A DNA stretch of 39,637 bases, from positions 1 through 39,637 of the forward strand of contig CAKRNW010000004.1 of NCBI GenBank assembly GCA_934371505.1, read 5' to 3'. This document shows, one piece after another, positions 23,003-29,950 of the stretch; position 1 is the first letter of the stretch, and the number at the start of each line of letters is the position of its first letter. A program made the translations under genes and the position numbers. The DNA comes from an uncultured Lachnospiraceae bacterium. GTDB lineage: Bacteria > Bacillota > Clostridia > Lachnospirales > Lachnospiraceae. Below the pieces are notes generated by a model. That model was not told the DNA's origin. It ran no database searches and worked only from the letters and a program-made list of their open reading frames with translations.

Positions 23003-23013
23003 GAGGTATTTTT

Positions 23014-24570
23014 GTGGAATTATTAAAGCGGAACATCCACATGGACAGGGTGCGCAATCAGAATGAAATCCAGTTCACTCTGGAAGAAGACCGAAATATT
23101 CCAGAGGCGAAACCGGACGCATCCATGGTGATCAGTGATATGGGAGAAGTGATGCTGGAGGAGATCCGGCCTGTCACGGATCAGGTAAACGTAAGAGGAA
23201 AACTACAGTATCAGATTCTGTACGCTTCCCCGGAGGAAAATGTCCCTCAGGTGATTACCGGGGAGATTCCCTTTGAGGAACAGATCCACGGGGAGGGCAT
23301 CAAAGCCGGAGATGCCGTAACGGTACACGCCCAGCTGCAGGATCTTGCCACCAGTCTGATCAATTCCCGAAAGATCAGCATTCAGAGCATTATCCAGCTG
23401 AAGATGCAGGTGGGAGAATTGTACGATGAAGATACCACCGTGGGGGTTCAGTGCGAGGAACCCATTGAGTATAACCATACCGGACTGGAGGTATTACAGA
23501 CCGCTATTCAGAAAAAAGATATTTTCCGTATTCGCGAGGAGCTGATGCTCCCCCATGAACTTCCCAATGTAGTGGCAATCCTCTGGAAAAAGATCCGTAT
23601 CGGTAAACTGGAGTGGAAACCCATGGATGGAAAGATCGGGATTCAGGGAGAGATCCATGTCTTTGTGCTCTATGAAACTTCGGAAGAAGAAAATCCAGTG
23701 CAGTCCTATCAGACAGCGGAACCCTTTGCGGGAACCATCGAATGTCAGGGCTGCAGAGAAGATGGAATCCTGGATATGCTTTGTGACAGCAGTCACAGGG
23801 AGCTGGAGATTCATGCAGATAATGACGGGGAGGAGCGATGCTTTGGGCTGGAAGTGGTGTTGGATCTTACCATTCAAATGTATGAGCGGGAATCATTGGA
23901 ATTGCTCAGCGATGTGTATGGAGTTACCAGACAGGTGAAAACCAGGGAACGAAGTGCGGCTTTCCGGAGGCTTGCGGCTCAGACCCAGGGCAGACAGAAA
24001 CTGAATACCCATGTGAAATGTAATGCAGGGGGAGGTGTGAGGAAAATCCTCACTGTGGACGGCAATGTACTCACGGATCATCAGGAAATCAGGGATCAGG
24101 GAGTTATGGTCAGTGGCAGTGTGGAGGTGGAAATTTTTTACCAAAGTGTGGATCGGGAGATGCCCTATCACAGTGTCAGGGAGAGTATTCCCTTTACCTA
24201 TACCTGCGAAGCAGCCGGACTTAAACCGGGCAGCGTTTATCGTCTGCGCTGCCATCTGGAGGAGGTGGATGCCTCCATGCTGGACAGTGAGGAGGCTGAG
24301 GTACGCGCGGTGCTGTTCCTGGAATTGCTGGCTTTTGATGAACTGGAGGAACAGGTAATCGAAGAGATCGCCACGGAGGAACTGGATCAGGATACAATGA
24401 ATGCTCTACCCGGTATTGTCATTTATGTGGTGCAAACCGGCGATACCCTATGGAAGATCGGAAAGCGGTACTTCGTTCCGGTGGCATCTATTAAGGAAAT
24501 GAATAATCTTTCCGGGAATGAAATTCATCCCGGTGAGAAGCTTCTCATTATGAAAAGCTATGGAAACTGA
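23014..24570 (+). CDS. SPOCS (DUF3794) and LysM domain protein, SipL-like
   Basis: 518 residues. Repeated SPOCS/DUF3794 domains (about 20-130, 165-270 and 325-435, each with VRGKLQYQILY-type strands), then a C-terminal LysM (about 468-514: YVVQTGDTLWKIGKRYFVPVASIKEMNNLSGNEIHPGEKLLI). In C. difficile, SipL has this build and binds SpoIVA during coat assembly around the forespore, its LysM making the contact. The same role is likely here in a sporulating species, though no SpoIVA is in view. The start is GTG 23014, seven bases after GGAGG. I could not find a convincing sigmaE promoter. Ends in a GC-rich stem-loop. Confidence 0.85.
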   Translation: MELLKRNIHMDRVRNQNEIQFTLEEDRNIPEAKPDASMVISDMGEVMLEEIRPVTDQVNVRGKLQYQILYASPEENVPQVITGEIPFEEQIHGEGIKAGDAVTVHAQLQDLATSLINSRKISIQSIIQLKMQVGELYDEDTTVGVQCEEPIEYNHTGLEVLQTAIQKKDIFRIREELMLPHELPNVVAILWKKIRIGKLEWKPMDGKIGIQGEIHVFVLYETSEEENPVQSYQTAEPFAGTIECQGCREDGILDMLCDSSHRELEIHADNDGEERCFGLEVVLDLTIQMYERESLELLSDVYGVTRQVKTRERSAAFRRLAAQTQGRQKLNTHVKCNAGGGVRKILTVDGNVLTDHQEIRDQGVMVSGSVEVEIFYQSVDREMPYHSVRESIPFTYTCEAAGLKPGSVYRLRCHLEEVDASMLDSEEAEVRAVLFLELLAFDELEEQVIEEIATEELDQDTMNALPGIVIYVVQTGDTLWKIGKRYFVPVASIKEMNNLSGNEIHPGEKLLIMKSYGN

Positions 24571-24571
24571 A

Positions 24572-24603
24572 AAGAGGACGGCGCATGATCGCGTCGTCCT
24601 CTT
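24572..24603. terminator. Stem-loop after the SPOCS/LysM gene
   Basis: AAGAGGACG (24572-24580) pairs with CGTCCTCTT (24595-24603), with CGC/GCG continuing inside. No T-run follows on plus; on minus TTTTC follows the stem. Probably ends the SPOCS gene but not a textbook terminator. Confidence 0.5.
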
Positions 24604-24609
24604 CTATGT

Positions 24610-24633
24610 AAAACCTGACAAAAAGCATCAGGT
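24610..24633 (-). terminator. Weak terminator of the gene at 24641-25306
   Basis: On the minus strand ACCTGA (24633-24628) and TCAGGT (24618-24613) form a 6-bp stem followed by TTTT, nine bases after the stop codon. Confidence 0.45.
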
Positions 24634-24640
24634 ATATGCC

Positions 24641-25306
24641 CTACACGGTAGTGGCTGTGGTATCTGCTACAGAGGAAGTATCAGTGGTATCATTCTTCTT
24701 CTGGGTCAGGTCATCAAATTTCTTCATGACTGCATCATAGGTTTTCTGGCTGATATCAGGCAGCTTGCCGCCCCAGGTTTTCTCAGCCTGCTTGTAGCCC
24801 TTTTCAAATGCGGAACGCATTTTCTCTAACTGGTCTGCATCATCCCCTGCCAGAGCCTTGGCAAAGTCAATGATACGATCGGAGGTCTGCTCCACACCCC
24901 AGTAACCGTCATCGGCGATATCTGCCTGTGCCTGCGCCTTGGTGGTGGCATCTACGGTGAAATTTCCGCTTGCAAGGATCGACCACATATCATTTGCTTT
25001 TGCAAAAGTAACACCCTGCTTGGAAAGCATCTGGGTTACAATACTCTGTAACTGGTTGGTGCGGGACTCCGCATCTGCCTTTAATTTTGCAACCAGGTCA
25101 GGATTTGCATACTGGGTCTTTTTTAAAGAAGCAGCATTTGCTGTCTTGTCTGCGTTGCCTTTTTCATAGACAACACCATTTTCGGCACCGGTGGTACCTG
25201 CCGCGGTCTTTTCTGCGGTCTTTTCTGCATTTTTTGTTTCCCTTGCACTGCTGGTATAAGAAGTATAAGCAGTACTGGTTGATTCGGTAATTCCGTTTAC
25301 GCTCAT
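24641..25306 (-). CDS. Protein of unknown function, sigma28-type promoter, flagella-linked candidate
   Basis: 221 residues, no signal peptide. The N terminus (SVNGITESTSTAYTSYTSSARETK) and a Thr/Ala/Lys-rich stretch to about 65 look disordered, like the termini of flagellar export substrates; residues 70-200 are helical (NPDLVAKLKADAESRTNQLQSIVTQMLSKQG, a GYWGVEQTSDRIIDFAKALAG core, MRSAFEKGYKQAEKTWGGKLPDISQKTYDAVMKKFDDL) and recall the DUF5610-like helical family; the tail is Thr-rich. Of two adjacent ATGs (25309, 25306) the second has GGAGG at five bases and is chosen. The leader has a sigma28-type promoter and a GGA-loop hairpin matching the gene at 14221-14826. Confidence 0.78.
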   Translation of the reverse strand: MSVNGITESTSTAYTSYTSSARETKNAEKTAEKTAAGTTGAENGVVYEKGNADKTANAASLKKTQYANPDLVAKLKADAESRTNQLQSIVTQMLSKQGVTFAKANDMWSILASGNFTVDATTKAQAQADIADDGYWGVEQTSDRIIDFAKALAGDDADQLEKMRSAFEKGYKQAEKTWGGKLPDISQKTYDAVMKKFDDLTQKKNDTTDTSSVADTTATTV

Positions 25307-25311
25307 CATAT

Positions 25312-25358
25312 CCTCCATTCCGGTTTGCTGGCAAAGCCAACACGGGCATTCCATGCCC
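25312..25358 (-). promoter_or_regulatory. Leader hairpin with GGA loop plus SD (candidate CsrA site)
   Basis: On the minus strand GGGCAT-GGA-ATGCCC (25358 to 25344) is a perfect 6-bp stem showing AUGGA at its top; a second AUGGA overlaps the Shine-Dalgarno GGAGG (25316-25312), 28 bases on. A smaller stem, TTTGC/GCAAA, lies between. Same layout as at 14833-14880. Confidence 0.5.
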
Positions 25359-25390
25359 CTACCATATTTCAAGCTACCTTACTATTTTCT

Positions 25391-25417
25391 ATATCGGCTG
25401 TAAAACAGAAAATATTA
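25391..25417 (-). promoter_or_regulatory. Sigma28 (SigD/FliA)-type promoter
   Basis: On the minus strand TAAT (25417-25414), 15 bases, GCCGATAT (25398-25391): a perfect -10 and three of four -35 bases of the flagellar sigma28 consensus, about 85 bases before the start codon. Confidence 0.65.
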
Positions 25418-25507
25418 GGGAAAGGAAGAAAAAATAGGATACTTCACATGAAAAACTGTATATTTTTAGCATGTTTAGACCTTTTCTTATTGAATTTTGC
25501 AGCAGCA

Positions 25508-25536
25508 TTGACAAACAGAAAGAGATTGTATAGAAT
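25508..25536 (+). promoter_or_regulatory. SigmaA promoter of ispE-gntR
   Basis: TTGACA (25508-25513), 17 bases, TAGAAT (25531-25536). Near consensus; predicted start about 25543. Confidence 0.75.
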
Positions 25537-25559
25537 TAAGTACAATTCGTGTATACAAT
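25525..25559 (+). promoter_or_regulatory. Candidate GntR operator over the ispE promoter
   Basis: ATTGTATA (25525-25532) and TATACAAT (25552-25559) are perfect inverted half-sites 19 bases apart, the left one covering the -10 box. TTGTATACAA-type sites are typical of FCD-class GntR regulators, one of which is encoded by the second gene of this operon, so autoregulation is plausible. Confidence 0.5.
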
Positions 25560-25629
25560 GTTCGTTTTGCAAATGTTGTGGCTACGCAAAGTGTGAAAGC
25601 ACTTGAAAGCTTGCAGATAGTGGAAAGGC

Positions 25630-26571
25630 ATGGTTGTTCATATGATTCAGCAAATACAAAAAAAGGCGTATGCCAAAATTAACTTGGGACTGGATGTGCT
25701 GCGGCGCAGGCCGGACGGTTATCATGAGGTGAAGATGATCATGCAGACTGTGAATTTGTCTGACCGGCTCACGATATGTAGAAGCCCACAGCCGGGAATC
25801 ACCTTTGAAATGGAAACAGAAGGACAGGCGGTAACTTCCTTAGTCCCTGTGGATGACACCAATTTGGTCTGTAAGGCGGCCAGAAAACTGATAGAGAAGC
25901 ATCCCATACAGGAGGGTGTCCATTTTATCCTGCAGAAAAACATACCGGTGGCAGCCGGAATGGCGGGGGGAAGTACTGATGCAGCCGCAGCGCTCACCGG
26001 TATGAATGAGCTCTTCGAAATGCATCTCTCAGTGGAGGAACTCCAGAAGATCGCTGTGACCATTGGGGCGGATGTGCCATACTGTGTTGTAGGGGGGACG
26101 GCATTATCCGAAGGTATTGGGGAGAAACTGACCAGACTTGCGACACCACCGCAATGCGGACTGGTGATCGTTAAGCCTGCAGTCAGTGTATCCACCAAAT
26201 ATGTGTATGAAAATCTCCATGTGGAGACATTAAAGCACCATCCCGATATTGACGGTATGGTGGAGGCTCTGCAGACAGGAAACATGGAAGGCATCACGGA
26301 ACGTATGGAGAATGTACTGGAGCGTGTTACGGTCAGGGAATATCCTCTGATTGCCCAGGTGAAGGAGAAATTAGAAGAACTGGGAGCAAAGAAAGCACTT
26401 ATGAGCGGAAGCGGTCCCACTGTGTTTGGAGTTTTTGCCGACGAAGCACAGGCAAAAGCAGCGGCCAAAACCATGGAACAGAGTACTTTGAAAGCCACCG
26501 GACAGATTACACAGATCATTGCCACCAATTTTTATGATCCGGATCATTCCGGAAAGGAGCAGCAGAAATGA
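25630..26571 (+). CDS. ispE: 4-(cytidine 5'-diphospho)-2-C-methyl-D-erythritol kinase
   Basis: 313 residues. GHMP kinase of the MEP isoprenoid pathway. N-terminal KAYAKINLGLDVLRRRPDGYHEV, the GHMP phosphate loop PVAAGMAGGSTDAAAAL (about 106-122), and C-terminal ALMSGSGPTVFGVF are all characteristic. The start is uncertain: ATG 25630 has GGAAAGG very close before it, while ATG 25642 (MIQQIQKKAYAKIN) gives the more usual N terminus but no well-spaced binding site. Overlaps the gntR start by four bases (ATGA), so the two genes are coupled. Confidence 0.93.
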   Translation: MVVHMIQQIQKKAYAKINLGLDVLRRRPDGYHEVKMIMQTVNLSDRLTICRSPQPGITFEMETEGQAVTSLVPVDDTNLVCKAARKLIEKHPIQEGVHFILQKNIPVAAGMAGGSTDAAAALTGMNELFEMHLSVEELQKIAVTIGADVPYCVVGGTALSEGIGEKLTRLATPPQCGLVIVKPAVSVSTKYVYENLHVETLKHHPDIDGMVEALQTGNMEGITERMENVLERVTVREYPLIAQVKEKLEELGAKKALMSGSGPTVFGVFADEAQAKAAAKTMEQSTLKATGQITQIIATNFYDPDHSGKEQQK

Positions 26572-27278
26572 AAGACTCTCTGACATTAAACAGCAACGAA
26601 GAATTTCTGCCGCTGAGGGATGTAGTGTTTGATACCTTGCGTCAGGCAATTCTTACAGGGCAGCTGCAACCGGGAGAACGCCTGATGGAGATCCATCTGG
26701 CAGAGAAACTGGGGGTGAGCCGTACTCCTATTCGGGAGGCCATCCGCAAATTGGAACTGGAGGGGCTGGCGACCATGATTCCCCGAAGGGGAGCGGAAGT
26801 GGCGCGAATCACGGAGAAAAATTTAAAGGATGTACTGGAAGTACGCCGGGCACTGGATGCTCTTTGCGCGGAGCTTGCCTGTGAACGGATTTCCAATGAG
26901 GAAAAATCCAAGCTGAAGGAGGCATGCAATGCCTTTGAAAAAGCGACCAGAACCAAGAATGCCAGAGTGATAGCACAGGCGGATGTGGCACTTCATGACA
27001 TCATTGTGGAGGCAACCGGGAATGAACGTCTGGTTCAGCTGACTCATAATTTGTCCCAACAGATGTACCGGTATCGCTTTGAATATATTAAAGATGAAAG
27101 CCAACATGATACTCTGGTGAAGGAACACCGTGTCATCTATGAGAGCATCATTAATAATGATAAGGAGACGGCGGCGAAAGCGGCGAAGCTTCATATTGAT
27201 AACCAGGAGACTTCCATTCTTCGACAAATCCATGAGGAAAATGCTGCGCAGGAGAATAAAAAGAAGTCCGGTTTTTAA
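26568..27278 (+). CDS. GntR family regulator, FCD type
   Basis: 236 residues. Winged helix-turn-helix (about 15-80: LRDVVFDTLRQAILTGQLQPGERLMEIHLAEKLGVSRTPIREAIRKLELEG) and an all-helical FCD ligand-binding domain (about 85-220) with the metal-binding-type positions in DVALHDIIVEATGN and the later KEHRVIYESI and AAKLHIDNQE histidines. The effector is unknown. Its coupling to ispE is odd for a metabolic regulator but is, as I recall, a recurrent pair in Lachnospiraceae. See the candidate operator at 25525-25559. Confidence 0.9.
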   Translation: MKDSLTLNSNEEFLPLRDVVFDTLRQAILTGQLQPGERLMEIHLAEKLGVSRTPIREAIRKLELEGLATMIPRRGAEVARITEKNLKDVLEVRRALDALCAELACERISNEEKSKLKEACNAFEKATRTKNARVIAQADVALHDIIVEATGNERLVQLTHNLSQQMYRYRFEYIKDESQHDTLVKEHRVIYESIINNDKETAAKAAKLHIDNQETSILRQIHEENAAQENKKKSGF

Positions 27279-27329
27279 GAACGGATTAATTCCCTGTAAA
27301 GGGGGAATACTTCCTAACAGAAAATGAAA

Positions 27330-27346
27330 TTTCCAGATACTGGAAA
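27330..27346. repeat. 7-bp perfect palindrome TTTCCAG-ATA-CTGGAAA
   Basis: Lies 12 bases before the GGAGG of the small membrane protein gene at 27372. A hairpin or operator; no T-run, so not a terminator. Another imperfect repeat, ATTCCC (27289-27294) with GGGAAT (27303-27308), lies between it and the gntR stop. Confidence 0.45.
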
Positions 27347-27371
27347 GGATTCTGTCAGGAGGATGAATAAC

Positions 27372-27611
27372 ATGAACAAAGAGGTCAGACTACTGTTAGG
27401 CCGATTATTACTACTGGGGGCATATAGTGGATTTTTCTGGGGAATTGTATACCCGGAACTGTGCCTGACGGAGGATATCTGTGTGACAGCAGAGGGAGAG
27501 GAGATTGATCCCCAAAAGCTTCCGAAGGAACTGGAACTGGCGATCCGGGAGGGCAGGGTGGAAATCCGCTTCGGATTGCTGGAAGCCTGGAGAGAATGGC
27601 TGGAGCAATAG
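27372..27611 (+). CDS. Small single-pass membrane protein of unknown function
   Basis: 79 residues. Hydrophobic segment at about 6-26 (LLLGRLLLLGAYSGFFWGIVYP), then an acidic soluble tail with GEEIDPQKLPKELELAIREGRVEIRFGLLEAWREWLEQ. The ATG at 27372 is nine bases after GGAGG (27358-27362); an ATG at 27363 directly abuts that site. The DUF1934 gene starts 31 bases after its stop and is probably cotranscribed. I do not recognise the family. Confidence 0.68.
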   Translation: MNKEVRLLLGRLLLLGAYSGFFWGIVYPELCLTEDICVTAEGEEIDPQKLPKELELAIREGRVEIRFGLLEAWREWLEQ

Positions 27612-27642
27612 TGATCCGACCCAGAGATTGGAACAGAACGAG

Positions 27643-28071
27643 ATGAAAAAGGAAGTAACGGTTGAACTTCTGGGAATACAGGACCGGGAGGGCGAAGAGG
27701 AAAGGGTAGACATCCGGACCCGGGGAATCTACTGTCTTAGAGAAAACGGTCATTATATCAGCTATGAAGAAGAATTGGAGGAAATTCCCCAGAAGGTGAA
27801 AACGCTTCTTCATATTAGCAGCGGAGGTCTTTCCATGACGAAGCGTGGACCGGTTCAGGTGAAGATGGAGTTTATTCCGGGAAAAAGAACCACTTGCATG
27901 TATCGGACACCCTTTGGCAATATTCCTATGGAAATTGAGACGAAACGCGTGGAGGTCATAGAAGAGGAAGACAGGCTGTCAGCATCTGCACAGTACTATT
28001 TGGAGTCTGACGGAATCCGGCTATCCACCTGTAAACTGGAAATGTGTATTGCATCAAAAAAGGACTGCTGA
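27643..28071 (+). CDS. DUF1934 family protein
   Basis: 142 residues. A lipocalin-like beta barrel family of Firmicutes: KKEVTVELLGIQDREGEEERVDIRTRG, GHYISYEEELEE, then KTLLHISSGGLSMTKRGPVQVKMEFIPGKRTTCMYRTPFGNIPMEIETKRVEV, ending RLSASAQYYLESDG, matches the DUF1934 (YwiB-like) pattern. Function unknown. The binding site before ATG 27643 is weak (GAACGAG), suggesting coupling to the gene before it. The stop codon lies inside the following terminator. Confidence 0.82.
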   Translation: MKKEVTVELLGIQDREGEEERVDIRTRGIYCLRENGHYISYEEELEEIPQKVKTLLHISSGGLSMTKRGPVQVKMEFIPGKRTTCMYRTPFGNIPMEIETKRVEVIEEEDRLSASAQYYLESDGIRLSTCKLEMCIASKKDC

Positions 28072-28090
28072 TTGGCAGTCCCTCTTTTTT
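28062..28090 (+). terminator. Intrinsic terminator of the DUF1934 gene
   Basis: GGACTGC (28062-28068) pairs with GCAGTCC (28075-28081), followed by CTCTTTTTT. The stop TGA (28069-28071) is in the loop. Confidence 0.85.
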
Positions 28091-28092
28091 CC

Positions 28093-28572
28093 TTATTTAA
28101 CCGGTTTTGCTCCGGCCTTTTCCTGGGCTTTCTCCAAAGCCTGACGGAATTTACTCTTTTTCTTCTGAGGCTGATCAGAAGTGATCTTACCGTGAAGACC
28201 TTTCACATCGGTGATGTAGATACCACTGATGGTTGCCTTTACCTCCTTCTTAACCGGGATGGAATCAAAGATTCGCTCATCGGCTACCAGAGACATGATC
28301 TGGGGACCAATCTTGGCCTTTACGATGGGAAGTTTGGACCTACGCATCAGCTTCGGTGCCTGAGCCAGTACCATTTGCGGTAGACCGGCATCCTTTAGTT
28401 TCATTCGCTTTTTATCAATGATTAACATGGAAACCGACTGCTTAGCTGCTTCAATCTGCGCCTGCTGTTCGGCCTGCTTCTTCTGGGCTTTCTTTCCAAG
28501 GAAGATCAGCACTCCTAAGATGATTGCCAGAACCGCGACAATCACTAATACTACAATACCCCATGTCGGCAT
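28093..28572 (-). CDS. Single-pass membrane protein of unknown function
   Basis: 159 residues. N-terminal TM (about 4-25: WGIVVLVIVAVLAIILGVLIFLG), then a Lys/Gln/Ala helix (KKAQKKQAEQQAQIEAAK), a compact domain (SMLIIDKKRMKLKDAGLPQMVLAQAP...IMSLVADERIFDSIPVKKEVKATISGIYITDVKGLHG) and a lysine-rich tail. It would be anchored with the domain in the cytoplasm. The family appears to be restricted to Clostridia; I do not know its function. ATG 28572 follows AGGAGGT by about seven bases; an upstream in-frame extension lies across the promoter. Confidence 0.75.
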   Translation of the reverse strand: MPTWGIVVLVIVAVLAIILGVLIFLGKKAQKKQAEQQAQIEAAKQSVSMLIIDKKRMKLKDAGLPQMVLAQAPKLMRRSKLPIVKAKIGPQIMSLVADERIFDSIPVKKEVKATISGIYITDVKGLHGKITSDQPQKKKSKFRQALEKAQEKAGAKPVK

Positions 28573-28606
28573 TTGTCTACCTCCTATATTGAATTGGACG
28601 AAATGT

Positions 28607-28635
28607 ATTATAGCAAAAAAGGCTTTTAATGGCAA
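28607..28635 (-). promoter_or_regulatory. SigmaA promoter of the gene at 28093-28572
   Basis: On the minus strand TTGCCA (28635-28630), 17 bases, TATAAT (28612-28607), with an extended TGC. Strong. Confidence 0.8.
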
Positions 28636-28643
28636 GGGCTTTG

Positions 28644-28652
28644 TGGTACAAT
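28644..28652 (+). promoter_or_regulatory. Extended -10 promoter of the FKBP-type lipoprotein gene
   Basis: TGG-TACAAT (28644-28652), 58 bases before the start codon; no clear -35. A TATAAT at 28682-28687 is an alternative but lacks a -35. Confidence 0.45.
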
Positions 28653-28709
28653 ATCATCCGATACTATTAGTGGGGGAACCATATAATAGAAAGAATGGAG
28701 TAAACAGAC

Positions 28710-29930
28710 ATGAAGAAGAAATTAGCATTACTGCTTGTGGCAGCAATGACCATCAGCAGCCTGACTGCCTGTGGTGGCAGCCAGAATGACACTACCGAAA
28801 CCACTGAGACTGCAAGTACCTCAGAAAGCACTGAGAGTATTGCAGCAGAGGAAACCACTACTGCAGCCACTGAAGATGCAGATGCCGAACTGTTAGATAC
28901 CATTGCACCGGATCAGCTTCCGGTTGAGGATTATGTAGAACTTGGAGATTACCGTAATATCACTGTAACTGTGGAACCTGCTACGGTATCCGAGAGTGAC
29001 ATTGATGATTTTATTACCGGAGCATTAAGCAATGCCACCACACCGGAGGCAGGAATTACCGATCGTGTACCCGTTGAAGGGGACACCGTAAATATCGACT
29101 ATGTAGGAAAGATGGACGGGGAGGCCTTTGATAATGGCAGTGACACCGGCTATAACCTGAAACTGGGTTCCGGCAGCTTTATTGATGGCTTTGAAAGCGG
29201 TATCGTAGAGAAAAAGATTATGCCCGGTGAGACGGCAGACATTGATGTGACATTCCCGGATCCTTACCAGAATAATCCTGATTTTTCAGGAAAGCCCGCA
29301 GTCTTTACCGTCACCGTAAACTTCATTATTGCAGCACTGGATGACTTCAATGACACCATGGCACATGCACTGAATGAGGACTGCAATACGGTTGAAGATT
29401 ACAGAGCCTATGCAAAGGATCAGCTGATGGCCAGTGCTGAGGAAGAACATGACAATGCAGTGCAGGATGCCATCCTGGACGAACTGGTAGACGGAAGTAC
29501 TTTTACCGATACAGAGATTCCGGAAGAAGTTGGAAACATCTGGTTTAACCAGGTATATCAGAATATGCTTTCCCAGGCTGATTACTATTCCATGTTGTAC
29601 CAGATGGACAGAGAAACTTTTGTAAAATATTACTATGGATATGACAGTCTTGCTGAGCTGCGTGTTATGTTAGGCTCCAACAAGCAGGAATATGCGAAAC
29701 AATTTGTAGCAATCCAGGCTGTAGCCAATAAAGAAGGCATCAGCGTAACCGAGGATGAGGTTCTGGCACAGATGGAAGAAAACGCACAGCAGTATGGTTA
29801 TGAATCCGCAGACGATCTGGTGGAAGCAGGTGTTGATCTGGAGGCTCAGCGCTTTATCATGGTTTATAATCAGGTGATGGATTTGCTGAAATCCAATACC
29901 ACTGTCATTGACAAAGAAGTAACCGAGTAA
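28710..29930 (+). CDS. Lipoprotein FKBP-type peptidyl-prolyl isomerase with trigger-factor-like C-terminal domain
   Basis: 406 residues. Lipobox LTAC (Cys21), a Thr/Ser/Glu spacer (about 25-65), an FKBP domain (about 125-215: EGDTVNIDYVGKMDGEAFDNGSDTGYNLKLGSGSFIDGFESGI...KIMPGETADIDVTFPDPY), and a helical arm (about 220-395) like the C-terminal chaperone part of trigger factor. It lacks the ribosome-binding N-domain of Tig, and the lipid anchor places it outside the membrane, so it is probably an extracytoplasmic foldase comparable in role to PrsA. GGAG precedes the start. asnS follows after 20 bases. Confidence 0.85.
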   Translation: MKKKLALLLVAAMTISSLTACGGSQNDTTETTETASTSESTESIAAEETTTAATEDADAELLDTIAPDQLPVEDYVELGDYRNITVTVEPATVSESDIDDFITGALSNATTPEAGITDRVPVEGDTVNIDYVGKMDGEAFDNGSDTGYNLKLGSGSFIDGFESGIVEKKIMPGETADIDVTFPDPYQNNPDFSGKPAVFTVTVNFIIAALDDFNDTMAHALNEDCNTVEDYRAYAKDQLMASAEEEHDNAVQDAILDELVDGSTFTDTEIPEEVGNIWFNQVYQNMLSQADYYSMLYQMDRETFVKYYYGYDSLAELRVMLGSNKQEYAKQFVAIQAVANKEGISVTEDEVLAQMEENAQQYGYESADDLVEAGVDLEAQRFIMVYNQVMDLLKSNTTVIDKEVTE

Positions 29931-29950
29931 AAAACGGGGGGATGAACGAA

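Noticed and set aside
21879..23057. Minus-strand frame of 392 codons opposite pyrK/pyrD
   Set aside because: Histidine- and cysteine-rich composition of an antisense shadow; pyrK and pyrD are certain on the other strand.
28657..28664. Sigma28-like TCCGATAC before the FKBP lipoprotein gene
   Set aside because: No TAAA at 14-16 bases upstream and the last base does not fit; an extended sigmaA -10 lies nearby.
29931..29950. T-box leader for asnS
   Set aside because: Only 20 bases separate asnS from the preceding gene and there is no T-box sequence.
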